Positions 42,539 to 51,649 of a stretch of DNA of 64,000 nt are shown here, piece by piece. The notes beneath the pieces were generated by a model. The model had not been told where the DNA came from. It ran no database searches and was given only the letters and a program-made list of their open reading frames with translations. The first letter of the stretch is position 1. Each line of letters starts with the position of its first letter. Position numbers and translations under genes: made by a program. The stretch spans positions 1 through 64,000 of the forward strand of contig JBATUR010000093.1 in the NCBI GenBank assembly GCA_049671305.1, given 5' to 3'. The stretch is from CADCTM01 sp049671305. GTDB taxonomy: Bacteria; Cyanobacteriota; Cyanobacteriia; Cyanobacteriales; Coleofasciculaceae.

Positions 42539-43363
42539 ATGCCCAATAACTTCGTATATATCATCATGGATAGCTGTCGTTATGATAGCTATCACGCTGC
42601 ATCTACACCCAATATGGATAAGCTAGGATTAGCTGAACGTCGTTATAGTTATGCATCTTGGACTTCACCTTCTCATTATGCCATATTAATGGGCATGGTT
42701 CCCCACACCAGTCCACGCGGTGTTTTTGCTTCAGAAGTATACAAACAAGAATTTGCTAAATGGGTTGAGAGATTAGGCATTCCCGACTTATCATTTAAGA
42801 CATTTGTACCACAACTTTCTTTACCAAAGGTACTAAAAGACCAAGGTTACAAAACAATAGGTCGCGTCTCTTTACCAGTTCTCAATCAATTTACCAGTAT
42901 CAATAAATACTTTGATGACTACAAATTGATGTCAAATCATAATGATTTTGCAACAATGGTAAAAGAACTAGAATTTCCCGATCAAACACCACGGTTTTAC
43001 TTCTTCAATTTGGGTGAAACTCACTATCCTTATATGCTGCAAGGTGAAAATTTGCCTCATATTTCGGGAGTACATGGGGTATTTAAAAAAATGGATGAGT
43101 TTATGTTAGCAAATCAAGAAAAATCAGAAATCTCATTTTTTGAACCAGAAGAAATGCAACGTTTACATCAACAACAGATTAAATGTGTTGAATATGTAGA
43201 CGGACTGTTGGGAGATTTATTTAGTAAATGTCCTCCCAACACCCATATCATTGTCACCGCTGATCACGGCGAATTATTTGGCGAAGATGGTTATTTTGGG
43301 CATGGTCCAGTAATGCATGAAAAATGCTTTGAAGTGCCTTTTTTAGAAGGATTATGTCCCTAA
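42539..43363 (+). CDS. Alkaline-phosphatase-superfamily (sulfatase-fold) hydrolase/transferase
   Basis: This 274-residue protein carries the metal-binding pattern of the superfamily: an N-terminal IIMDSCRYDSYHAASTPNMD and a C-terminal TADHGELFGEDGYFGHG (Asp-His pair). The nucleophile region reads SWTSPSHYAILMG, so the C/S-x-P-x-R motif matured to formylglycine in true sulfatases is missing. A phosphodiesterase or head-group transferase is therefore as likely as a sulfatase. The protein is short, ending soon after the metal site. It lies 29 bases from the convergent APS kinase and at the border of the lipid-synthase locus. Confidence 0.75.
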   Translation: MPNNFVYIIMDSCRYDSYHAASTPNMDKLGLAERRYSYASWTSPSHYAILMGMVPHTSPRGVFASEVYKQEFAKWVERLGIPDLSFKTFVPQLSLPKVLKDQGYKTIGRVSLPVLNQFTSINKYFDDYKLMSNHNDFATMVKELEFPDQTPRFYFFNLGETHYPYMLQGENLPHISGVHGVFKKMDEFMLANQEKSEISFFEPEEMQRLHQQQIKCVEYVDGLLGDLFSKCPPNTHIIVTADHGELFGEDGYFGHGPVMHEKCFEVPFLEGLCP

Positions 43364-43391
43364 TTTGTTAGGAATGTTACAACAACTTAGT

Positions 43392-43979
43392 TCAGCTTGC
43401 GTTAAGATCTAAATAGCCAGATTGTTGAAGTTTGTCTAACACCTTGGCGACGCTTTCATCAAGGCTTTCTAAATCAGTTCGACATTCCACATCGGGATTA
43501 AGCGGTGACTCATAAGGATCATCAATTCCGGTGAAATTTTTAATTTCCCCCGCCCGTGCCTTTTTGTACAATCCTTTAACATCTCGTTGTTCACAAACTG
43601 CCAAAGGAGCATTAACATATACCTCAACAAAATTGCCAATTCGTTCTTTAACTTCTTGTCGAATTTCCTGATAGGGAGAAATAGCAGAAACCAAAACAAG
43701 TACTTGGTTACGAGTCAAAAGATTTGCCACAAAGCCAACACGACGAATATTTTCATCTCGATCTTCCTTACTAAATCCTAAACCTTTAGTGAGATTTTGG
43801 CGGACAACATCACCATCTAAAATCTCAATATTTTTGTAGCCATAAGACTGTAGCCTTTGCTCGACAGCACGGCTAATAGTCGTCTTGCCGGCACCACTTA
43901 GACCAGTAAACCAGATTGTTACACCAGGATGTTGATGCTTCATAAATTTAATCCGACCTTCGGTAAATGTTTCAGACAT
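43392..43979 (-). CDS. cysC: Adenylylsulfate (APS) kinase
   Basis: From the ATG at 43979, with AAGGA 7 bases upstream, this is 195 residues. The P-loop is IWFTGLSGAGKTTISRAVE, followed by the family motifs LDGDVVRQNLTKGLGFSKED, FVEVYVNAPLAVCEQRDVKGLY and ARAGEIKNFTGIDDPYE. It phosphorylates APS to PAPS in the cytosol. PAPS is needed for sulfate reduction and as donor for sulfotransferases; one such enzyme closes the neighbouring synthase locus at 58465. It is transcribed away from the synthase. Confidence 0.94.
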   Translation of the reverse strand: MSETFTEGRIKFMKHQHPGVTIWFTGLSGAGKTTISRAVEQRLQSYGYKNIEILDGDVVRQNLTKGLGFSKEDRDENIRRVGFVANLLTRNQVLVLVSAISPYQEIRQEVKERIGNFVEVYVNAPLAVCEQRDVKGLYKKARAGEIKNFTGIDDPYESPLNPDVECRTDLESLDESVAKVLDKLQQSGYLDLNAS

Positions 43980-44249
43980 TAACTCATCCTTACAACAACT
44001 GAGCAAACAATTATTATGGCAAGAAATTTGCTCACTGCTGCCAAATATAAATTTTTAGGCGCTTCTGCATAGTTATCTTGGCAAAATGGGAAAGATAGAT
44101 ACATAGCCTCCATTAGACATTGGCAATATCTAGCTTCAAAGCAATATGTTTGATTTTTGCTGCCTCCACTAAAAATTTATAAAATTATCGTTTTGATGCC
44201 AAACTAAACTTGCACTTATTACCTTAACTAGACTTCTGACCCACATTCA

Positions 44250-47200
44250 ATGGCTATCTACATGAATTCATTCCAATGCTTGTCCCTCAGTCCAATCGAA
44301 TTGGCTCATTCTGGTTTAGCCGTGGCAACCACACGGGCAGGCGGGGTTGGGGTGCTAGATTTGGAATTTTGCCACAATTTGGGAGAAGATAGCTCAGGCG
44401 CAATAAAAAACCTAGAGGCGCTGCTTAAATTAGTTCCCCAAGCGGCAGTTGGGTTACGCTTGCCCGAAGCGCGAATAACCGAAAAAGCACTACTTGCCAA
44501 GCTTTCTGGGCATTCCCATTGGCTGATTTTTTGTAGCTGGCAGCCTTCTACTATAGAATCTGCGATCGCATCTTTACCTCCAAGTACCACTCGCAAAATC
44601 TTACTCGAAGTCACCGACATCAAGCAAATCGCACAAATTCCAGCAGTTGATGGACTAATTGCCAAAGGACATGAAAGCGGCGGTTGGGTAGGCGAAGACT
44701 CAGCATTTGTTTTGACACAAAAACTAATAACAAGACAAACTTTACCCGTCTACGTGCAAGGAGGCATCGGCATTCACACCGTCGCCGCTTGTCGTGCTGC
44801 CGGTGCTGCAGGCGTCGTCTTGGATGATCAATTATGGCTGATGCCAGAGTCACCATTACCCCAAGACTGGCAACGCTATCTGAAAAACCTCAACGGACAA
44901 GAAGCAACGGTAATTGGGGAAAGACTTCTCGGCAGTTGTCGTGTCTTATCGCGCCCTGGTTTTACAGCAGTTGCCAAATTACAAAAACTAGCGAAAGATC
45001 TCGAAATAAAAGACGATCCTGCCCGATTATTAACCGAAAACCCAACACCAAACCAGGAATGGCAAAGCCTTGCACAACCCTTAATTGGCTGGGAAAATCT
45101 TGATTTTGCTTTCCCGATAGGGCAGGCAGTGGGTTTAGCCGTAGAATTACGCGATCGCTTTTCCACCACAGGCAGACTAATTCAAGCCCTCCTCAAAGCC
45201 AGCCAAGAAAACCTCAAAATCGCTCAAAATTCCCCTTCCCTAGCAGCAGGAAGTCCCCTAGCCCAGTCTCACGGCACAAAATATCCCATAGTCCAGGGAC
45301 CCATGACCAGGGTTAGTGATAGTGCCGAATTTGCCAGCGCCGTCGCCAGTGGTGGTGCCTTACCCCTACTTGCCCTGGCATTGATGCGGGGTCAACAAGT
45401 TAGAGAATTATTAGACAAAACTAAAAAGATCATCGGCAGCAAATCTTGGGGCATCGGCATCCTTGGTTTTGTCCCCCAAACTGTGCGAGATGAACAACTC
45501 AAAGAAGTCCTGGAAGTCAAGCCACCCTTTGCCTTAATAGCCGGCGGACGCCCTGACCAGGCAGCACATCTAGAAAGTCAAGGCATTGCCACTTATCTTC
45601 ATGTCCCCGTCCCTAATTTACTAAAAATGTTCCTCGAACAAGGGGCGAAGCGTTTTGTTTTTGAAGGCAGAGAATGCGGTGGTCATGTTGGACCTTTGAG
45701 TAGCTTTTTGTTGTGGGAAAGCATGATTTCTACACTTTTAGAAGTCGTACCAAAGGGAACAGCAGCAGAAATTCATATCCTTTTTGCAGGCGGCATTCAC
45801 GACGCCCTCAGTGCGGCAATGGTTAGTGCCATGTCTGCACCTTTAGTGCAGCGTGGGATTAAGGTTGGCGTATTGATGGGTAGTGCTTATTTATTTACTG
45901 AAGAAGCCGTATCTTGCGGGGCAATTGTCAAAGCTTATCAAGAACAAGCCGTTGCCTGCGATCGCACGATAAATTTAGAAACAGGTACAGGTCATGCCAG
46001 TCGTTGCGCTGTAACGCCTTTTGCCCAAGAATTTTATGCAACTCGTAGAGAGTTACTGTTATCTGGGACACCTCCTGACGAGATTAAGAATACTTTAGAA
46101 GACTTGACACTAGGGCGATTGCGAATTGCTTCTAAGGGATTAGTGCGTCAAGGTAGCGCTATTAACGCCGTGGGCGAAAGTCAACAAATCCATGATGGGA
46201 TGTACATGATTGGGCAAGTAGCCACCTTACGAAACAACGTGGGAAGCGTTGAGGCGTTGCATGAGGCGGTGTCTGATGGTAGTAGCCAATTGCTCAATCA
46301 GTTATTAGTTGAAGAAGATCAAAATACAACTACACCGTCAGATATCGCCATTATTGGTATTTCGACTTTAGTACCGCAAGCCGATTATCCCGAAACTTTC
46401 TGGTCAAATATACTCAATAAAGTTGATGCTATTACCGAAATTCCGGCATCTCGTTGGGACTGGCGGCTTTATTTTGACCCAGACCCGAAAGCTCGTGATA
46501 AAGTTTATTCCAAATGGGGCGGCTTTTTGGATGATGTGGCTTTTGATCCGTTGCGTTTTGGCATTCCGCCCAAGTCATTGAAATCAATTGAACCGTTGCA
46601 ACTGCTGACTTTAGAAGCCGTAAGACGGGCGCTAGCAGATGCGGGGTTAAGTAATGGTAACTTTGATCGTGAGATGACTTCGGTTATTTTAGGTGCTGGT
46701 GGTGGACTTGCTGATTTAGGGCAGCAATATGCAACTCGTTCAGAAATTCCTCGCTTTGTGGAAACGCCGAATGAGACAGCGTGGCAGCGTTTGCCGGAAT
46801 GGACAGAGGAATCATTTCCTGGTTTATTACTGAATGTAATTGCCGGCAGAGTGGCAAATCGTTTTGATTTGGGTGGTTCTAATTTTACAGTAGATGCTGC
46901 TTGTGCCTCATCTTTGGCGGCGCTAGATTTGGCAGTGCGAGAATTAGAAAGTGGTCGCAGTAATATAGCGATCGCTGGTGGTGTGGATACGGTGCAAACT
47001 CCCTTTGCTTATTTGTGTTTTAGTAAGACACAAGCTTTATCTCCCCGTGGCAAGTGTCGGACTTTTGACAAAACGGCAGATGGTATTGCTATTAGTGAAG
47101 GTATCGCGATTGTCGTCTTAAAAAGATTAGCCGATGCCGAACGAGATGGCGATCGCATTTATGGTGTAATTAAATCTGTAGCTAGTTCCAGCGATGGCAA

Positions 47201-50060
47201 AGCTTTGGGCATGACGGCACCGCTACCTGCTGGACAAATGCGGGCTTTAAATCGAGCTTACAACAAAGCGGGTTTTTCCCCAAGTACATTAGGCTTATAT
47301 GAAGCTCATGGTACAGGAACAGTTGCCGGCGATCGGGCAGAATTAGAGACAATTATTAGTACTCTCAATACTCAAGGTAGCCAAAGTAAAACTTGTGCGA
47401 TCGGCTCAGTTAAGTCCATGATCGGACATACCAAAAGTTCCGCCGGTATTGTTGGATTAATTAAGGCGACGCTGGCGCTACATCATCAAACCCTACCACC
47501 TCATGCAGGCGTTGAAACTCCCCTTGATGCCATTTGTGATCCTCAAAGTCCAGTTTACCTGCTAAAAGAAGCCCAACCCTGGTTAAGTCACCCCGACTAT
47601 CCACGTCGTGCCGGTGTGAGTGCTTTTGGGTTTGGTGGCACAAATTTCCATGCTGTGTTGGAAGAATATCAAGGTAACTTGTGTCAAACGGCACCATCTG
47701 GCTCTAATTGGTCTTATGAGCTTTTGGTGTTTAATGCTGATAGTCGGGAAAATTTAGTTAAAGAGTTGCAGTCACTTGATGCGGCATTGCAAGCCGGCGC
47801 CGAGCCGAATCTTGCAGATTTAGCTTATAGTTATGCAACCGTAGGGGCAGGCACAGGGGCACTGCCCCGTTTAAGTTTGGTTGTGGAAAGTTTGACACAA
47901 CTCAAAGAGGCATTAAAAACAGTTTTTGCTTATTTAAATAGCCCAAACCCTCAACCCTTACCGCCCTATATCCAACTGAATTTAGCGCCAGATTCAGAAG
48001 TGCCGAAAACTGCCTTTTTGTTTCCTGGGCAAGGGGCGCAATATCCAGATATGGCGCGGGAAGTAGCATTATACTTTAATGAAATGCGATCGGCGCTGGA
48101 ATTTGCCGACCGACATTTAGGGCAGCGTTTAAGTCAATTTATCTATCCGCCTAGCGCTTATAGTGATCTTGAACAAACCCACAACCAACAGCAACTAACT
48201 GATACGCAAATTGCCCAACCTGCTATTGGTACCGTGGAAGTCGGTTATTTAGACTTATTGCGTCGTTTGGGCATTACTGCTGATATGGTGGCAGGACATA
48301 GTTATGGCGAATATGCGGCACTGCACGCTGCGGGTGTTTTGTCAAGAAAATCGTTCCTAAAACTTTCCCAAACACGGGGACGGGTGATGTCAACGGCTTG
48401 CGCGGCGGCAGACGGGGCAATGGCGGCGGTGACGGCGACTCGTGAGGAATTATTGGCGCGTTTGAATGGTGTGGAAAATGTAGTCATTGCTAACCATAAT
48501 GCACCCAAACAGTCGGTGATTTCTGGATCAAAGCAGGCGGTACGTCAGGTAGTGGATAGCTTAAATGTGGCACAAATTATGGCGCGGATGTTGCCGGTAG
48601 CGGGGGCATTTCACTCGTCGTTGGTGGCATCAGCACAGGTATCTTTGGCAGGTGCGATCGCATCTTCACCAATGGAGTTGCCAAAAATCCCGGTTTATGC
48701 TAACTCAACTGCCCGTCCTTACGAAGTTTGCCTTGATGCCATTCGTGAGCAATTATCACAACATTTGCTTTCGTCAGTTGAGTTTGTCGCTCAAATTAAT
48801 GCCATGTACGATGATGGTGCCAGGGTTTTCCTGGAAGTTGGACCAAAAAGCATCCTTAGCAAATTAGTTGGGCAAATTCTCAGCGATAAAGATCATACCG
48901 TAGTTTCGGTGGATGGACACGGCGGCGGTTTGCGCGGTTTACTCATTGCTTTGGGTACTTTGGCAGTTAAGGGTGTTGGCATCAATTTGACGGCACTGTT
49001 TGCAGGGCGTGATGTCCAAGCTTTAGACTTATCGAAATTGCTGGAATTAACTCATTTGCCGAAATTACCAGCAACAACTTGGTTAATAAATGGCGGTGGC
49101 GCAAGACAAATGAGTGAGGCAGTTGCCATACCAAATGAGTTGCCTCCTTTATCTTTAGAAACGGCAACCCAGGCACAACAGACACCGGCAGCAATTTTAG
49201 ATACAATGCCATTGCCACGACGCCAAGAAACAAAAACAGTGGCAGAAACGCCGAAGAAACCATTGGCACAAGAAATGCCATCTCAAAATTTTGTACAACC
49301 TACAACAGCATTAGCAATGTCAACCGAAACTGGGGCTTTTCAAGCGAATTATCAGTCAACTCCTACGCAAGATGCAGCTTTAATTGCTTATCAAGAGTAT
49401 CAGCAAACTATGCGGCAATTTTTGTCATTACAAGAACAAGTAATGATGCAGTTTTTGGGGAGTAGTCAGCAGATTGTACCACCTCAAATGAGCGCACGGC
49501 AGATTGCTCCGACGCCACCAACCAATAATAATGCCCGCTTAGTTACACCGCAAACCATTCCTCAACCTGTTACTAATGGAAAAAATGGTAATGGTGTGGC
49601 GCCAACTCCTCAACCAGTGCCAATGGTAACGCAATCAGTACCAACAGTAACGCAAGTAACACCGACGACAGTAACAACACCAGTACCAGCGGTAAACCAA
49701 ATTCAAGCGCCGATTGTTGCACCTGTTGAGGTAGCCAGTACATTACCAGATAAAATGCAGTTGACACAGATGTTGTTGCAGTTGGTAAGCGAACGCACTG
49801 GTTATCCTATAGATATGTTGGGATTAGACCAAGATTTAGAAGCGGAACTTGGTATTGATTCAATTAAACGGGTGGAAATTATGGGGGCATTACAAAAAAC
49901 TTTACCCCAAGTAGCTGCAACTGTTCAATCAAATATGGAAACTTTGACACGGGTCAAGTCTCTTAATGGTATTGTTGCACAATTATTAGCAATGCCTAAC
50001 CAGGAGGCAAGCAGCCTGGGAAAGCCCAACCACACAGGCAGTCTGTCGGGCGCTACGTGA
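44250..50060 (+). CDS. PUFA/HglE-like synthase subunit: NMO-NMO-KS-AT-ACP
   Basis: This 1936-residue multidomain enzyme has five parts. Residues 1-330 and 340-690 are two nitronate-monooxygenase/PfaD-like FMN barrels (GHESGGWVGEDS and QGGIGIHT in the first; VQGPMTRVSD, ECGGHVGPL and FAGGIHDA in the second). A ketosynthase (about 697-1145) has Cys in DAACASS (about 885) and His in EAHGTGT and SMIGHTKSSAG. An acyltransferase (about 1255-1530) has GQGAQYPDM, GHSYGEYAA and GAFHSS. After a Pro/Thr/Gln-rich linker (1610-1830) comes one ACP (LGIDSIKRVEI, Ser about 1870). All catalytic residues look intact. PfaD-type barrels act as enoyl reductases in PUFA synthases. Start could also be ATG at 44262. 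It leads an operon with KR, KS-AT-DH-PPT and ACP. Confidence 0.92.
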   Translation: MAIYMNSFQCLSLSPIELAHSGLAVATTRAGGVGVLDLEFCHNLGEDSSGAIKNLEALLKLVPQAAVGLRLPEARITEKALLAKLSGHSHWLIFCSWQPSTIESAIASLPPSTTRKILLEVTDIKQIAQIPAVDGLIAKGHESGGWVGEDSAFVLTQKLITRQTLPVYVQGGIGIHTVAACRAAGAAGVVLDDQLWLMPESPLPQDWQRYLKNLNGQEATVIGERLLGSCRVLSRPGFTAVAKLQKLAKDLEIKDDPARLLTENPTPNQEWQSLAQPLIGWENLDFAFPIGQAVGLAVELRDRFSTTGRLIQALLKASQENLKIAQNSPSLAAGSPLAQSHGTKYPIVQGPMTRVSDSAEFASAVASGGALPLLALALMRGQQVRELLDKTKKIIGSKSWGIGILGFVPQTVRDEQLKEVLEVKPPFALIAGGRPDQAAHLESQGIATYLHVPVPNLLKMFLEQGAKRFVFEGRECGGHVGPLSSFLLWESMISTLLEVVPKGTAAEIHILFAGGIHDALSAAMVSAMSAPLVQRGIKVGVLMGSAYLFTEEAVSCGAIVKAYQEQAVACDRTINLETGTGHASRCAVTPFAQEFYATRRELLLSGTPPDEIKNTLEDLTLGRLRIASKGLVRQGSAINAVGESQQIHDGMYMIGQVATLRNNVGSVEALHEAVSDGSSQLLNQLLVEEDQNTTTPSDIAIIGISTLVPQADYPETFWSNILNKVDAITEIPASRWDWRLYFDPDPKARDKVYSKWGGFLDDVAFDPLRFGIPPKSLKSIEPLQLLTLEAVRRALADAGLSNGNFDREMTSVILGAGGGLADLGQQYATRSEIPRFVETPNETAWQRLPEWTEESFPGLLLNVIAGRVANRFDLGGSNFTVDAACASSLAALDLAVRELESGRSNIAIAGGVDTVQTPFAYLCFSKTQALSPRGKCRTFDKTADGIAISEGIAIVVLKRLADAERDGDRIYGVIKSVASSSDGKALGMTAPLPAGQMRALNRAYNKAGFSPSTLGLYEAHGTGTVAGDRAELETIISTLNTQGSQSKTCAIGSVKSMIGHTKSSAGIVGLIKATLALHHQTLPPHAGVETPLDAICDPQSPVYLLKEAQPWLSHPDYPRRAGVSAFGFGGTNFHAVLEEYQGNLCQTAPSGSNWSYELLVFNADSRENLVKELQSLDAALQAGAEPNLADLAYSYATVGAGTGALPRLSLVVESLTQLKEALKTVFAYLNSPNPQPLPPYIQLNLAPDSEVPKTAFLFPGQGAQYPDMAREVALYFNEMRSALEFADRHLGQRLSQFIYPPSAYSDLEQTHNQQQLTDTQIAQPAIGTVEVGYLDLLRRLGITADMVAGHSYGEYAALHAAGVLSRKSFLKLSQTRGRVMSTACAAADGAMAAVTATREELLARLNGVENVVIANHNAPKQSVISGSKQAVRQVVDSLNVAQIMARMLPVAGAFHSSLVASAQVSLAGAIASSPMELPKIPVYANSTARPYEVCLDAIREQLSQHLLSSVEFVAQINAMYDDGARVFLEVGPKSILSKLVGQILSDKDHTVVSVDGHGGGLRGLLIALGTLAVKGVGINLTALFAGRDVQALDLSKLLELTHLPKLPATTWLINGGGARQMSEAVAIPNELPPLSLETATQAQQTPAAILDTMPLPRRQETKTVAETPKKPLAQEMPSQNFVQPTTALAMSTETGAFQANYQSTPTQDAALIAYQEYQQTMRQFLSLQEQVMMQFLGSSQQIVPPQMSARQIAPTPPTNNNARLVTPQTIPQPVTNGKNGNGVAPTPQPVPMVTQSVPTVTQVTPTTVTTPVPAVNQIQAPIVAPVEVASTLPDKMQLTQMLLQLVSERTGYPIDMLGLDQDLEAELGIDSIKRVEIMGALQKTLPQVAATVQSNMETLTRVKSLNGIVAQLLAMPNQEASSLGKPNHTGSLSGAT

Positions 50061-51577
50061 TGCAGGCGCAACGGGAAGTTTGGGCAAGTAGGGAAGAACT
50101 ACCTCTTAAGACTGATGATTTATTTTTGATCACTGAAGATCAACTTGGGGTTGCTGCTTTGGTTGCCCAAGCTTTGCAGCAACGTGGGGCAAAAACGGCA
50201 ATTATTAAGTCTGAAACTTTATTATCGCCTCCAGAATTATCTCAGATAAATACCTCCTTAACAGTTAAAGGCATCATTCATTTAGCGGCACTGGCGGCAC
50301 TGCCAATGCCGGATAATTTAATTGAGTGGCGTAATTACACTCAGATTCATGGCAAAAGCTTGTTTCAGTTATTGCAACTATGCGCTGATGATTTGCAACA
50401 GCAGGGGTTAGTTATTGCGGCGTCTTTGTTGGGTGGTTATTTTGGGCGCAATGGTGGTGGTAAGGGTTTGGTGACTGGGGGCAGTAGTACGGGTTTATTG
50501 AAAACTTTGCGGATGGAATGGGCAAAAGTTGAAGGAAAAGCGATCGACTTTGATGCTAGTTTAGCGCCAAATCAAATTGCTGGACATCTTATCAACGAGT
50601 TGCTATTGCCGGGGGGACGTTTGGAAGTTGGTTATCCCGAAGGGCAACGGACAATTTTTCAGACGGTTGCTGCACCTTTAAATAAAGAAATTTCACCTCA
50701 AATTACTGCTAATTCTGATTGGGTTGTTTTGGTGACAGGTGGCGCCCAGGGTATTACTGCTAACATCGTTCAAGAATTTTTACTGCCTGGAATGACTTTG
50801 ATTGTGGTGGGAAGAACGCCTGAGCCTGCCCCAGAATCGCCTGCGACGGCTGGAATTGAGGATTTAGGTAAATTGCGGCAAATACTACTTAATCAAGCCA
50901 AAGCGCAAGCCAAGGCGGTTACACCAAAGCAGATTGAGGAAGAGATTAAGCAATTAAAACGCGATCGCGCTATCCATAATAACTTAAGCCAATTTTGGCA
51001 AGCGGGGGCGTCCGTATTCTATGAAAGTGCTGATGTAAAATCTGAGGCATTCGGCAACTTAATTGATCATATTTACCTTCAATACGGTCGCCTTGATGCG
51101 GTTATTCATGGTGCTGGCATCATTGAAGATAAACTAATTGTGGATAAAACATTAGATTCTTTGCAGCGTGTATTTGATACTAAAGTTGATAGTAGTTTTA
51201 TGCTTTATCGTCATTTACGCCCAGATAATTTGAAATTTATTGTATTATTTAGTTCCGTTGCCGGACGTTGTGGCAACCGTGGACAGTCTGACTATGGCGC
51301 CGCTAACGAAGTGATGAATCGTTTGGCATGGCAAATGGATAGAGAATGGCAAAATACGAGAGTTGTTGCTATTAATTGGGGTCCTTGGGATACAGCAGGT
51401 ATGGCGTCGGATCAGGTGAAGCGTCAATTTCGAGAACGCGGTATTATTCCCATACCTCTTGATGCTGGTTGTCAGTTTTTTGTTGAGGAATTGCGTTATG
51501 GAATTAAAGGTGAGGCAGAAGTTATTGCAGGTGAGGGTCCTTGGGAAGCATCTGATTTAGTGACGCCAAAAACCTAA
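50057..51577 (+). CDS. Stand-alone beta-ketoacyl reductase (KR) of the lipid synthase
   Basis: This 506-residue protein overlaps the synthase stop by 4 bases (ATGA). Residues 1-220 are the non-catalytic structural KR subdomain (KGIIHLAALAALPMP, GGYFGRNGGGKGLVTGG). Residues 225-495 are catalytic: the NADPH loop VLVTGGAQGITANIV, a helical insertion (about 275-320, KAQAKAVTPKQIEEEI) typical of PfaA-type KRs, HGAGIIEDKL, and the Ser and Tyr in FSSVAGRCGNRGQSDYGAA. It reduces the 3-keto group of the growing chain on the ACP. The domain is usually fused; here it is split off, as in HglD-like proteins. Confidence 0.9.
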   Translation: MMQAQREVWASREELPLKTDDLFLITEDQLGVAALVAQALQQRGAKTAIIKSETLLSPPELSQINTSLTVKGIIHLAALAALPMPDNLIEWRNYTQIHGKSLFQLLQLCADDLQQQGLVIAASLLGGYFGRNGGGKGLVTGGSSTGLLKTLRMEWAKVEGKAIDFDASLAPNQIAGHLINELLLPGGRLEVGYPEGQRTIFQTVAAPLNKEISPQITANSDWVVLVTGGAQGITANIVQEFLLPGMTLIVVGRTPEPAPESPATAGIEDLGKLRQILLNQAKAQAKAVTPKQIEEEIKQLKRDRAIHNNLSQFWQAGASVFYESADVKSEAFGNLIDHIYLQYGRLDAVIHGAGIIEDKLIVDKTLDSLQRVFDTKVDSSFMLYRHLRPDNLKFIVLFSSVAGRCGNRGQSDYGAANEVMNRLAWQMDREWQNTRVVAINWGPWDTAGMASDQVKRQFRERGIIPIPLDAGCQFFVEELRYGIKGEAEVIAGEGPWEASDLVTPKT

Positions 51578-51649
51578 CTGATCAGGTGGAATAAGCCTAG
51601 ATAAGATATCCCATTTTTCCAAAGCATACTACTAAATATTTAACCCGCT

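Noticed and set aside
42539..43363. Annotation as a true sulfatase
   Set aside because: The C/S-x-P-x-R formylglycine motif is missing, so only the superfamily can be claimed.
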